Source of the DNA: Ramlibacter sp.
GTDB lineage: Bacteria > Pseudomonadota > Gammaproteobacteria > Burkholderiales > Burkholderiaceae_C
Assembly (NCBI GenBank): GCA_030695945.1
Contig: JAUYOG010000057.1
Location: 1 to 64,000, forward strand
Direction of reading: 5' to 3'
DNA: 64,000 bases
Below are positions 33,571 through 43,209 of this stretch, piece by piece. Under the pieces are notes generated by a model, which saw only the letters and a program-made list of their open reading frames with translations, did no database searches and was not told the DNA's origin. Position 1 is the first letter of the stretch; each line of letters begins with the position of its first letter. The position numbers and the translations under genes were made by a program.

Positions 33571-35367
33571 ATGAACAAGCCCATGAGCCGCGCGGAGGTC
33601 GCGCCCGAGCAGACCTGGAACCTCGATGATCTCTTCGTCAATCGCGCCGCGTGGCTTGCGGAGCTGGCGGAGATCGAAAAGGCGCTGGAAACCGTGACTG
33701 CCTACCAGGGCCGCCTGGGCGAGGGCTCGGGCAAGCTGCTGGCCTGCCTCGACGCGCGCGACACGCTGATGGCGCGGATGCAGAAGGCGTCCATCTTCGC
33801 CAGCCTGCGCAATGCCGAGGACGGTGGGGATCCGGCGCGCCAGTCGGACCTGGCGTACGCCGCCGGCGTTTCGGCGCGCGTGGAAGCCGCGATGAAGTTC
33901 GTCGACACGGAGATCCTCGCGTTGCCGGCCGGAACCGTGCAGCGCTTCCTCGCGGAGCAGCCGGCGCTGGCGGTGCATCGCACCGACCTGGACGACCTGG
34001 CCAGCCTGAAGCCGCACATGCTGTCGGCAGAGACCGAGCGCGTGCTCGCCAGCCTGGGCGAGGTGCTGGAAGCCCCCTTCATGATCTTCCAGCGCGGCAA
34101 GGCCAGCGACATGCAATTCGCGCCATTCACGGCCGGCGGGCGCGAGCAGCCGAACTCGTTCAACCTGTACGAGTGGACGTACGAAGGGGCCGCCAGCGCC
34201 GAGGTGCGGCGCGCCGCCTGGGGCTCGTTCTGCAAGGGACTGGCGCCGTACCAGAACACCTTTGCCGCGACCTTCGCGACCGAGGTCACCAAGAACATCG
34301 TGATGGCCAAGGCGCGCGGGTACAGCAGCGCAGAGCATTTCCTGCTGCACCAGCACAAGGTGCCTTTCGAGCTGTACACGAACATCCTCGACACCATCCA
34401 GGCAGAACTCGCGCCGCACATGCGGCGCTATGCGCGCCTGCGCCAGCGCGTGCTCGGCCTGGACCAGCTGCTGTATTGCGATGTGAAGGCACCCCTCGAT
34501 CCGGACTACGCGCCCCACATCACGTTCGAATCGGCCGGCGACCTGATCCTGCAGGCCGTCGCGCCCATGGGGGCGGAGTACGTGGAGCTCCTGCGCACCG
34601 CGTTCCAGCAGCGCTGGATCGACCGGGCGGGCAACAGCGGCAAGTCGTCCGGCGCGTTCTGCGCGTCGCCGTACGGCGCGCACCCGTTCATCCTGATGAC
34701 GTGGACGGACTCCATGCGCGATGCGTTCATTCTCGCGCATGAGCTGGGTCATGCGGGCCACTTCCTCACCGCGCAGCGTCACCAGCGCTACGTCAACACA
34801 CGCCCCGCGATGCCGTTCGTGGAGGCGCCGTCGATCATGAATGAGGTGCTGCTGGCACGGAGGATCCTCGAGGGCGAGGCAGACGCGCGGATGCGCCGCT
34901 GGGTGCTGATGCAGGTGCTGGGAACCTACCACCACAACTTCGTCACGCACCTGCTGGAAGCTGAGCTGCAGCGCCAGGTGTACGCCCACGCCGAAGCCGG
35001 CCAGGCAGTGACGGCCGCGCTTCTGAACGAGCGGAAGGCGGCCATCCTGAAGGCGTTCTGGGGCGATACCGTTTCCATCGACGAGGACGCGGCGATGACC
35101 TGGATGCGCCAGCCGCACTACTACTTCGGCCTGTACCCGTACACGTACTCGGTAGGCCTGGTCGCTGCGACGGCGCTGGCGGAGAGGGCGCGCGCCGAGG
35201 GCGACGGCGTGTTCGCCGGCTGGCTGGGTGTGCTGCGCGCCGGCGGCACCCTCGAGCCGCTGGGACTGATGCAGCAGGTTGGCATCGACTTGTCCTCGCC
35301 GATTCCGGTCCGCGATGCGGTCGCCTACGTCGGGCGAATGATCGAGGAGCTCGAGGCGAGCTTCTGA
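33571..35367 (+). CDS. pepF: Oligoendopeptidase F (M3 family)
   Basis: A 598-residue cytoplasmic zinc peptidase of the M3B family. The zinc motif is HELGHAGHF (about residue 390), with the downstream glutamate in APSIMNEVLLAR. The N-terminal helical part (TWNLDDLFVN) and the C-terminal PHYYFGLYPYTYSVGL segment are characteristic. It hydrolyses short peptides. The gene follows the RNB gene after 54 bases on the same strand and could share its transcript. Length is normal. Confidence 0.93.
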   Translation: MNKPMSRAEVAPEQTWNLDDLFVNRAAWLAELAEIEKALETVTAYQGRLGEGSGKLLACLDARDTLMARMQKASIFASLRNAEDGGDPARQSDLAYAAGVSARVEAAMKFVDTEILALPAGTVQRFLAEQPALAVHRTDLDDLASLKPHMLSAETERVLASLGEVLEAPFMIFQRGKASDMQFAPFTAGGREQPNSFNLYEWTYEGAASAEVRRAAWGSFCKGLAPYQNTFAATFATEVTKNIVMAKARGYSSAEHFLLHQHKVPFELYTNILDTIQAELAPHMRRYARLRQRVLGLDQLLYCDVKAPLDPDYAPHITFESAGDLILQAVAPMGAEYVELLRTAFQQRWIDRAGNSGKSSGAFCASPYGAHPFILMTWTDSMRDAFILAHELGHAGHFLTAQRHQRYVNTRPAMPFVEAPSIMNEVLLARRILEGEADARMRRWVLMQVLGTYHHNFVTHLLEAELQRQVYAHAEAGQAVTAALLNERKAAILKAFWGDTVSIDEDAAMTWMRQPHYYFGLYPYTYSVGLVAATALAERARAEGDGVFAGWLGVLRAGGTLEPLGLMQQVGIDLSSPIPVRDAVAYVGRMIEELEASF

Positions 35368-35466
35368 CGAACCCGCGCCTCGTCGGGCGCCACAGCTGCG
35401 CCGGAAGGCGGAGCGCCGGCATAATTTGGGGCCCCGCGCAGGCCCACACACTCTTCAGGAGAACTC

Positions 35467-35841
35467 ATGTTTGACCACGTCAAATTCGGAGTCAGCGACT
35501 ATGCGGCGAGCAAGGCGTTCTTCCTCAAGGCACTCGAACCGCTCGGCGTAACTGTTGTCACGGAGTGGCCGCCGGACGGGGTCGAGCTCAGCCAGCCCAA
35601 CGGTAAAGCTTCCTTGTGCCTGTATCAAAGTCCGGAGAAGCCGGCGCATCTTCATCTGGCATTCATGGCCGGGAGTCGCCAGCAAGTCGAAGCGTTCCAT
35701 CGCGCGGCCTTGGCGGCGGGTGGCAAAGACAATGGTGCGCCGGGCCTGCGCCCGCATTACCACGCGAACTACTATGCGGCTTTCGTCATTGGTCCGGACG
35801 GGCACAACATCGAAGCGGTTTGCCACGAACCCGAGGCCTGA
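35467..35841 (+). CDS. VOC (glyoxalase) family protein
   Basis: A 124-residue single VOC protein. MFDHVKFGVSDYAASKAFF opens the first unit, and AFVIGPDGHNIEAVCH closes the second, where the glutamate is the usual metal ligand. The histidine-rich HLHLAF and RPHYHANYY segments may add ligands. GGAG is 7 bases before the ATG. Enzyme substrate is unknown. It stands alone between pepF and the FAD oxidoreductase operon, with a 103-base promoter region after it. Confidence 0.85.
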   Translation: MFDHVKFGVSDYAASKAFFLKALEPLGVTVVTEWPPDGVELSQPNGKASLCLYQSPEKPAHLHLAFMAGSRQQVEAFHRAALAAGGKDNGAPGLRPHYHANYYAAFVIGPDGHNIEAVCHEPEA

Positions 35842-35925
35842 GCCCTTCATCGAGGGGGCTTCCAAAGTGGGCTTCGTCTAGCGGCCATGACACCCACGGG
35901 GAAGTCATTGACTGGAGTTCACATC

Positions 35926-35940
35926 TAGAGCGATACTCTA
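35926..35940. promoter_or_regulatory. TetR-type operator in the FAD oxidoreductase promoter
   Basis: TAGAGCGATACTCTA is an inverted repeat (arms TAGAG/CTCTA) that is identical at 13 of 15 positions to the perfect palindrome at 46442-46456 beside the tetR-type gene. A TTGACT at 35908-35913 with GATACT at 35932-35937 gives a plausible promoter at 18-base spacing, so the operator covers the -10. It ends 4 bases before the ATG of the next gene. Confidence 0.7.
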
Positions 35941-35944
35941 TTCG

Positions 35945-37387
35945 ATGGGAAAAGCTGACAGGGTTGTGATCGTCGGTGGCGGACTGGCCGGGCTCGCCGC
36001 GGGGATCGAGCTGCTGGGGCGGGGAAAGGAAGTCACCCTGTTCGAGGCAGGCGCGCGTCCCGGTGGATGCTGCACCACCACGTGGATGGGCGGGTACGGG
36101 TTCAATGACGGAGCGATGTATGTCGCGCTGCCTGAGCTGCTGGATGCCGCGTTCGAACAGCTGGGCATGGATCGACAGGCCCTGCTGCCGCTGCGGCAGA
36201 TCAGGTCGCTGCAGACTTCCCGTATCGACGATGGCGGCGCGGTGGCATTCGGTGCGGGTGGCCGGGTGACTTTCACCCCGGCGGCATTCGGCGCCGATCC
36301 GACTGGCGCCCAGGTCGACGTCGCCCGATTGGTCGAGCGCTGGCAACCCCTGCTCGATCTGCTCGTGAAGGAAGTGATCGTCCGGCCTTTCTCCCTGGCC
36401 ACATTGCTGCGAAAAGGCTGGCGCGAGTTGCCCAAGCTGCGCGGAACCGTTGCCGACGAACTCGAGCGCATGGTCCGCGATCCCGCGGTGCGCTCGGCGT
36501 TGGGCGCGGTCACGCTCTACACCGGGCTCGCGCCGCAGCGGACACCGGTGATGCAGATCATCGGCCTGATCGCCATGCTCGCGGACAGGTTCTACCTGCC
36601 GGAAGGCGGCATGGGGCGGATCCCTGACGTGCTCGCTTCCCGCTTCGAAAGCCTCGGCGGCAAGCTTCATGCGAACTCGCGAGTGCAGCGCATCCTCGTG
36701 GAGAACGGCCGCGCGCGCGGCGTCCTCACTGCCGGCGCAGACGTCAAGGCGGACGCCGTGCTGTCGACGGTTTCCGGCATGGGCACCTGCCTGCACCTTC
36801 TCGATCCGCAAGTCGTGCCTTCTTCCCTGCGGCGCAAGGCGAGGAACGCGCCCCTGTCGCAAAAGGCGCTGTCGATCCAGCTTGGGCTGCGCACGAAAAT
36901 CGATACCGACAGCCACTTCATGGCCCGGCTCCCGCGCATGGAAGACCTGGACGCGCTCCTGCGGCCGGCCGCCGGCCCGGCGCGCTGGCTTTGTTATGCC
37001 GTCCCCACCGTGACGATGCCGGAGCTGGCTGAACACGGCGGCAGCATCATCGAGTGCTATCCGGGCATAGACCAGGCCGTTGCTGCACAGGAGTGGACGG
37101 TGGACAGGGCCAGGGGGATCGCCGACGGGGTCATCGAGCTCCTGTCACGCTGGCATTCCCTGGATATCGCCGAGATCCGTGTCCGCAGTCCGCGAGAGTT
37201 CCAGGCAGACCTGGGTCTGTACGCAGGCGCCATCTACGGCCTCTCCCCGGCCGCGAGTGCGATGGCCCATTTCCCGCACAAAACGTCCATCGAAGGATTG
37301 TTCCTTGCCGGCCAGACGACTTATCCGGGGTATGGGGTGGCGCTCGCGATGCTGAGTGGCATCTTCGCCGCACGCGCCATCCAGTAG
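35945..37387 (+). CDS. FAD-dependent oxidoreductase, phytoene desaturase/retinol saturase-like
   Basis: A 480-residue flavoprotein. The dinucleotide fold is VVIVGGGLAGLAAGIELLGRG at residues 7-27, only partly quoted here as GGGLAG, followed by FEAGARPGGCC, as in CrtI-type carotenoid desaturases and related isomerases. The C-terminal FAD motif is FLAGQTTYPGYGVALAML. No carotenoid genes are nearby, so substrate is open; the family also includes fatty-acyl and quinone-type enzymes. First of two genes after the operator; the nitronate monooxygenase gene follows after 25 bases. Confidence 0.85.
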   Translation: MGKADRVVIVGGGLAGLAAGIELLGRGKEVTLFEAGARPGGCCTTTWMGGYGFNDGAMYVALPELLDAAFEQLGMDRQALLPLRQIRSLQTSRIDDGGAVAFGAGGRVTFTPAAFGADPTGAQVDVARLVERWQPLLDLLVKEVIVRPFSLATLLRKGWRELPKLRGTVADELERMVRDPAVRSALGAVTLYTGLAPQRTPVMQIIGLIAMLADRFYLPEGGMGRIPDVLASRFESLGGKLHANSRVQRILVENGRARGVLTAGADVKADAVLSTVSGMGTCLHLLDPQVVPSSLRRKARNAPLSQKALSIQLGLRTKIDTDSHFMARLPRMEDLDALLRPAAGPARWLCYAVPTVTMPELAEHGGSIIECYPGIDQAVAAQEWTVDRARGIADGVIELLSRWHSLDIAEIRVRSPREFQADLGLYAGAIYGLSPAASAMAHFPHKTSIEGLFLAGQTTYPGYGVALAMLSGIFAARAIQ

Positions 37388-37412
37388 CACGAATTGGCAA
37401 CGAGGGACAACC

Positions 37413-38384
37413 ATGCACCCAGTTTTTTTGCGTCTCGGAATGACGCTTCCCATTCTCCAGGCACCCATCGGCTCCATGGCGTCGCCGGAACTTGCGGCGG
37501 CGGTTTGCGAAGCCGGTGGACTGGGCCAGTTGTCCTTCACCTGGAAGAACGCCGGGCAACAGGAAAGCGACATGGAAAAGATGCGGCTCCTCACCAAGAG
37601 GAACTGGGGAGCCAACTTCGTGCTGGATTTCCCGGTCGAAGAGCAGCTCGCGCGGGCGCTGGACCGTGGCGTGGGCCTGGTCTCGTTCTTCTGGGGTGAC
37701 GGCTCGGAACATCTGCCATCGATCACGTTGGCCGGCGCCGTGTCGGCCCAGGTGGTCGGCACGGTGGACGAAGCGAGACGGGCCGCGGATGCCGGGTTCG
37801 ACATCGTCGTCGCCCAAGGCGCGGAGGCGGGCGGGCATGTGCGCGGCACCATGGGAACGCTCGCGCTGGTGCCGCAGGTTGTCGACGCCGTCAGCCCGCT
37901 TCCCGTCGTCGCGGCGGGAGGCATCGCCGACCGTCGCGGAGTGGCGGCGGCATTCGCACTGGGTGCGGCAGGGGTGTGGGTCGGAACCCGGTTCCTTGCC
38001 GCGCGAGAGGCGGACGTGCACCCCGTGTATCGAGACGAAGTCCTGCGCGCCACGGGCGACCGCGCGATCCGGTGCGAGGCATTCGACATCGGCTGGCCCG
38101 CGGCGCCGCATCGGGTCCTGGTCAACAGCACGGTGCGCGCCTGGACGAATGCGGGCCGGCCACGGGCACCGCACCGCCCGGGCGAGGCACAGCAGGTCGC
38201 CCTCCGGCCGGACGGTTCTGGCATCAGCCGCTACCACTTCGCCGCGCCGCACAGCGGCATGTCCGGTGACGTCGAGGCCATGGCGCTCTACGCGGGCGAA
38301 GGTGTCGGCCTGGTGCGCGAGGTGGAGCCGGCCGCGACGATCGTCGCCGACCTCGCGCGTGGCATCCCGGAGCTGGCCGGGTAG
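37413..38384 (+). CDS. Nitronate monooxygenase-like (2-nitropropane dioxygenase) flavoprotein
   Basis: A 323-residue FMN-binding TIM-barrel protein. Family motifs are PILQAPIGSMASPELAAAV near the start, AQGAEAGGHVRG (about residues 140-151) and PVVAAGGIADRRGVAAAFALGA, the FMN phosphate site, then GVWVGTRFLA. These enzymes oxidise nitronates or act as enoyl reductase-like proteins. GAGGGA lies 6 bases before the ATG at 37413. Co-transcription with the FAD oxidoreductase is likely. A hairpin follows its stop. Confidence 0.9.
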   Translation: MHPVFLRLGMTLPILQAPIGSMASPELAAAVCEAGGLGQLSFTWKNAGQQESDMEKMRLLTKRNWGANFVLDFPVEEQLARALDRGVGLVSFFWGDGSEHLPSITLAGAVSAQVVGTVDEARRAADAGFDIVVAQGAEAGGHVRGTMGTLALVPQVVDAVSPLPVVAAGGIADRRGVAAAFALGAAGVWVGTRFLAAREADVHPVYRDEVLRATGDRAIRCEAFDIGWPAAPHRVLVNSTVRAWTNAGRPRAPHRPGEAQQVALRPDGSGISRYHFAAPHSGMSGDVEAMALYAGEGVGLVREVEPAATIVADLARGIPELAG

Positions 38385-38395
38385 CTGCATCCCCG

Positions 38396-38414
38396 CCCAT
38401 CCGCAAAGGATGGG
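38396..38414 (+). terminator. Hairpin after the nitronate monooxygenase gene
   Basis: CCCATCC (38396-38402) pairs perfectly with GGATGGG (38408-38414) around a GCAAA loop, 11 bases after the stop. It is followed by only two T residues, so termination is likely but weak. A second inverted repeat, GTCCC/GGGAC (38433-38449), precedes the next gene and may be an operator instead. Confidence 0.55.
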
Positions 38415-38461
38415 TTCGCCGCAGGCGTTACAGTCCCTTTCTTTGGGACGCCCAGCCTGCG

Positions 38462-38992
38462 ATGAAACTGACGCTGTACACGGATTACACCCTGCGGGTG
38501 ATGATCTACCTTGCCTTGATCCACGACGACCAGGGCGCTGCCACCATCGAGGAAATTGCGCGTGCTTACGACATTTCGCGCAACCACCTCATGAAGATCG
38601 TGCATGAACTGAGCACCCACGGCTTCATCGTGACCCAGCGCGGCCGCTCGGGCGGGGCGCGGCTCGCGCGCCAACCGTCGGAGATCACGGTGGGTTCCAT
38701 CGTCCGCATGGCGGAGAAGGATTTTGCGGTCGTGTCCTGCCATGACCTGGCTTTGGACCATGGCTGCGCGGTCTTCGATGTCTGCAATGTGCGGCATGGG
38801 TTCGAGCGGGCCACGGCGGCGTTCCTTGCAGAGCTCGATGCGATGACCCTGGACCAGGCGATCCGGCGCCCGGCCGATGCCCGGGCGGGCGCGACCGCCC
38901 GGGTGTTCAGGATTCCGGTGCCCGACCCGTCGAAACCTGGGCGTCCCGCTCCGGCCGCAGCGCGTCGCTCCGCTCGCCCTCGCGCGAACTAG
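38462..38992 (+). CDS. Rrf2-family, NsrR-like NO-sensing regulator (first copy)
   Basis: A 176-residue Rrf2 protein. The winged helix covers residues 1-80 (YTDYTLRVMIYLAL, SRNHLMKIVHEL, RGRSGGARLAR). Three cysteines C93, C102 and C108, in SCHDLALDHGCAVFDVC, match the Fe-S cluster cysteines of NsrR. The arginine/proline-rich tail after residue 145 is extra. It is convergent with nirC, whose 3' end it overlaps by 86 bases, and is the nearest regulator to the sNOR operon. A second NsrR-like gene lies at 53440. Confidence 0.88.
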   Translation: MKLTLYTDYTLRVMIYLALIHDDQGAATIEEIARAYDISRNHLMKIVHELSTHGFIVTQRGRSGGARLARQPSEITVGSIVRMAEKDFAVVSCHDLALDHGCAVFDVCNVRHGFERATAAFLAELDAMTLDQAIRRPADARAGATARVFRIPVPDPSKPGRPAPAAARRSARPRAN

Positions 38993-39788
38993 GCGCCTGC
39001 ACAAGGCCTGCATCGGCCGGCAATGTCCAGCCACGATCGGCAACCCAGTACAGGCCGGCAACGAAGACCGCCCCGCCCACCACGTTGCCGATGGTGACGA
39101 AGAACAGGTTGTAGATCGCCATGTGGATCGTCTGCAGGTCGCCGCCACGGCCGATCACCGCAAGGCTGAGCAGCGTCATGTTGGCCACGCTGTGCTCGTA
39201 ACCGCTGGCGATGAAGGCCAGCAGGCACCAGAAGATGACGACGCACTTCGCGACGTCCCCCGTCACCCGCCCGGACATCCACAGTGCCAGGCACACCAGC
39301 CAGTTGCACAAGATGCTCTTGGCGAGCAGGCTGCCCGGGGGCGACTGCATCTTGGCCTCCGCGACGGTGTACAGCAGCGAATCCGCGGCGGACAGCAAAC
39401 CGTTGGAGCCGCCACCGGCGAACAGGGCCGCGACCGTGATGGCGCCGGCCAGGTTGCCCAACCAGCAGGCCGCAGATGCGGAGCCCGCCTGCCACAGGTT
39501 CACGCGGCGTGCCAGCAGGCCGAGCGTCATGTACATCGTGTAGCCCGTGAAGAGCTCGGCGCCGGCAATGACCACGAGGATCAGCGCAATCGCGAAAGTC
39601 AGGCCCATGGCCAGCTTCTGGACCGGCGCGGGCACCGACGCGCCCACGCTCAGGATGAGCGCCACGGCCAGCCCCACATAGGCGCCGCCGGCGAACGCAC
39701 CTGCGTAGAAGGCGGACGGCATTTCCCGCAGCAGCTGGATCTTCTTGCGTGCCAGCCGTATGAAGTCGTCGACGGTGTGTTGGTACAT
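38907..39788 (-). CDS. nirC: Formate/nitrite transporter family channel (NirC-like)
   Basis: A 293-residue FNT-family membrane channel with six helices. Family segments are AFYAGAFAGGAYVGLAVAL (helix 1), AELFTGYTMYMTLG (helix 2), NWLVCLALWM (helix 4) and the GYEHSVANM motif whose histidine is the gating residue. The C-terminal 40 residues are hydrophilic. It should move nitrite or formate across the inner membrane. It starts 1 base after the preceding stop and is the last gene of the sNOR operon. The association suggests removal or uptake of nitrite. Confidence 0.92.
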   Translation of the reverse strand: MYQHTVDDFIRLARKKIQLLREMPSAFYAGAFAGGAYVGLAVALILSVGASVPAPVQKLAMGLTFAIALILVVIAGAELFTGYTMYMTLGLLARRVNLWQAGSASAACWLGNLAGAITVAALFAGGGSNGLLSAADSLLYTVAEAKMQSPPGSLLAKSILCNWLVCLALWMSGRVTGDVAKCVVIFWCLLAFIASGYEHSVANMTLLSLAVIGRGGDLQTIHMAIYNLFFVTIGNVVGGAVFVAGLYWVADRGWTLPADAGLVQAPSSREGERSDALRPERDAQVSTGRAPES

Positions 39789-39789
39789 C

Positions 39790-40413
39790 TCAGTGTTCCG
39801 TTGCGGCACGCGGGCCGCGAAGCCGCGGCCCGAAGAGGGCCAGCGCGGCAAGGTTCGCGGCGTAGGGCACGCCGAGCAACAGCAGCGCTGTCCCGACCCG
39901 GTACTGGTCGTCCAGGAGGTACTGGCTGCACAGCCGCTGCGGCGTGTCGAGATACAGCCAGCCGAGCCTCCAGCAGGTGGAAAGTGCCTCGACATGGATG
40001 ACGCCGCGCGCCACCGGGCCCAACTCCGGCCAGCCCAGGCCGAGCGGCACACCGGCCGCTGCGAACAGGCTGGCCAGCTTCACCGCATCGACCACGGGGC
40101 TCGCAACCGCTTCGTCGAGCAGGCGCGGGATCATCCACAACATCAGGGTCCCGCCCGCGGTTGCCACGAGCGGCCATCGAAAAGCCCTGCCGAGCGCACG
40201 CACCCGGTTGCTGGCACGCCGCCAATGGGTCCCGACCAGAAAGCCGGCGGTCACCAGGACGGGGATCTGCACCAGCATGTGGGACAGCATGGCGGACTCG
40301 AGCCACGCCGCGGAGCCGGGTGCGCACACCGCCCCGGCGCACAGCAGCCCGATGCGGTCCAGCCGGACCGGCCGCGGCTCAACGCGCGGCGAGGGCGAAG
40401 GTTTCGGCGCCAT
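39790..40413 (-). CDS. orf1-type membrane protein of the norSY-senC-orf1 cluster
   Basis: A 207-residue membrane protein with about five helices. Its MLSHMLVQIPVLVTAGFLVG segment is like the histidine-bearing helices of CtaG-type oxidase assembly factors. Its place after senC matches orf1 of the norSY-senC-orf1 cluster described in ammonia oxidisers. A role in inserting copper or helping the reductase mature is likely but unproven. The start overlaps senC by 35 bases and the stop touches nirC. Confidence 0.72.
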   Translation of the reverse strand: MAPKPSPSPRVEPRPVRLDRIGLLCAGAVCAPGSAAWLESAMLSHMLVQIPVLVTAGFLVGTHWRRASNRVRALGRAFRWPLVATAGGTLMLWMIPRLLDEAVASPVVDAVKLASLFAAAGVPLGLGWPELGPVARGVIHVEALSTCWRLGWLYLDTPQRLCSQYLLDDQYRVGTALLLLGVPYAANLAALALFGPRLRGPRAATEH

Positions 40414-40979
40414 TCAGGTCCTCCAGGTCCACGATCCTCGCGACGCGGCACTGGCGGTCGACCAGGTGAAACGCTGCGTTGTGTTCGAACCCCCCTTGGC
40501 CGTCGGCAACGACGACCACGCCAAGTTGACGCAGGAGCAGCTCGAGCTCGCGCGCCGAGACCGGCGCCAGCGCCCGCCACGAACTGGGTTCGGGCTCGCT
40601 GCGGCGCTTGAAGTCAGAAAGCTGCAGCGGCGTGTCGTAGGCTGGATCGATGGACAGCGAGAGCACTGAAGCATGCACGCCGGCATTCGCCAGGCGCCGT
40701 GCGAGCTGCGACGACAGCGCGCCGGCCGCCTTGCACACCGTCGGGCAGCGCGTGTAGACGAAGTCGATGACCAGGGGTGCCCCGCACAGGTCCTTCAGTC
40801 GCCCAGCGTGGCCCCGCTCATCCAGGTAAGCGACGTCGGGCAGCGCAACGGGCGCATGCTCGATCCGCAGCCTGCGCCAGGCCTCTGACGTGAACGCGCG
40901 GCCCCCTTCGGTGAGAGCCACCGCCAGCGCGCCGAACCCCGCAACGATTGCCGCGAGCAGCAGCGATGGCGCCGCCGCT

Positions 40980-40996
<17 letters not shown>
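40379..40996 (-). CDS. senC: SCO1/SenC-type copper chaperone
   Basis: A 205-residue membrane-anchored thioredoxin-fold protein. One N-terminal helix (about residues 8-30) precedes the Sco domain. The copper-binding motif is FVYTRCPTVC, a CxxxC, and the partner histidine lies in FEHNAAFHLVD. Sco proteins load copper into the CuA centre of heme-copper oxidase subunit II, which fits the upstream norS gene with a CuA site. The start overlaps the norY stop by 17 bases. Confidence 0.9.
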
Positions 40997-42494
<1,498 letters not shown>

Positions 42495-42505
42495 ATCTCG
42501 TTTCC

Positions 42506-43039
42506 TTACTTCGACGCGGCGGCGCCGGTTACGGCGACATCGATGTGCGCCACCATGGCGTGGTGCGCGAGGCCGCAATACTCCATGCACAGGATCTGGT
42601 ACTTGCCCGGCCTGTCGAACTGGTGGCGGACCTTGTTGGTAAATCCCGGCATGACCTGCATCTGCGCCACCAGCCTGTTGTCGGGGTCATACAGCCCGAA
42701 GCCGTGGCTGACGTCGCTGGTGGTGAGCGTGAACTCCACGACGTCGCCCACGGCGGCCTGTTGTCCGGAAAGCTCCCACGCCCACTGCCTGGCCTTGACA
42801 TCGATCTTTCGCGTGATCGCGCTCGCGTGGGCGTCGTGCGGCCACGGAAAGAGGGTCGCCGCCGCAATCGCTGCCCCGGCCACAAGGGCAGCGAGGAACA
42901 GGATGTGCCGCAGACGATAGGCCGCGTGCGTTGCGGCCTCGGAGCGCAACGGGCCGCCGGAGGTGTACATGACCCAGGCGAAGCCGGCGGTGAGCACGGC
43001 CAGTGCGCCGGCGGTGATCTGCAATGCGATGCTTTGCAC
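42506..43039 (-). CDS. norS: CuA-containing subunit II (NorS)
   Basis: A 177-residue protein with two N-terminal helices and a periplasmic cupredoxin domain. The CuA ligands are C151, C155, H159 and M162 in CMEYCGLAHHAM, with E153 and H112 completing the site. It would take electrons from cytochrome c or a cupredoxin and pass them to NorY. The GTG at 43039 has AAGGAG 6 bases upstream. It is the first gene of the norS-norY-senC-orf1-nirC operon and follows the FNR-like promoter at 43065-43104. Confidence 0.88.
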   Translation of the reverse strand: MQSIALQITAGALAVLTAGFAWVMYTSGGPLRSEAATHAAYRLRHILFLAALVAGAAIAAATLFPWPHDAHASAITRKIDVKARQWAWELSGQQAAVGDVVEFTLTTSDVSHGFGLYDPDNRLVAQMQVMPGFTNKVRHQFDRPGKYQILCMEYCGLAHHAMVAHIDVAVTGAAASK

Positions 43040-43064
43040 GAATACTCCTTTCTATGTGTTGATC

Positions 43065-43104
43065 TATATAAATGTACCATCGGTACATCTTTGATTTCGA
43101 TCAA
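43065..43104 (-). promoter_or_regulatory. NO/low-oxygen promoter of norS: FNR/DNR box, palindrome and -10
   Basis: On the minus strand: a perfect FNR/DNR box TTGAT-N4-ATCAA (43091-43104), then a 17-bp palindrome ATGTACC-atc-GGTACAT (43072-43088), then a -10-like TATATA (43065-43070). The FNR box centre lies about 40 bases from the predicted start near 43058, the class II activation position. The palindrome covers the spacer, where an NO-sensing repressor could block polymerase; its flank AAGATGTA resembles an NsrR half site. Confidence 0.8.
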
Positions 43105-43209
43105 CCGGAGATCGCCAGTGGACATTCGAAAGACCAAGCCGCACACCTGGCTGTGCCGTGCAAGCCCTGTAAGCTCGTTGCATATTTGAATCTTGATGGA
43201 AGCAAGCCC

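Noticed and set aside
32605..35451. 948-codon minus-strand open frame opposite the RNB and pepF genes.
   Set aside because: It is the antisense of two well-supported genes and spans their intergenic region with no recognisable domain.
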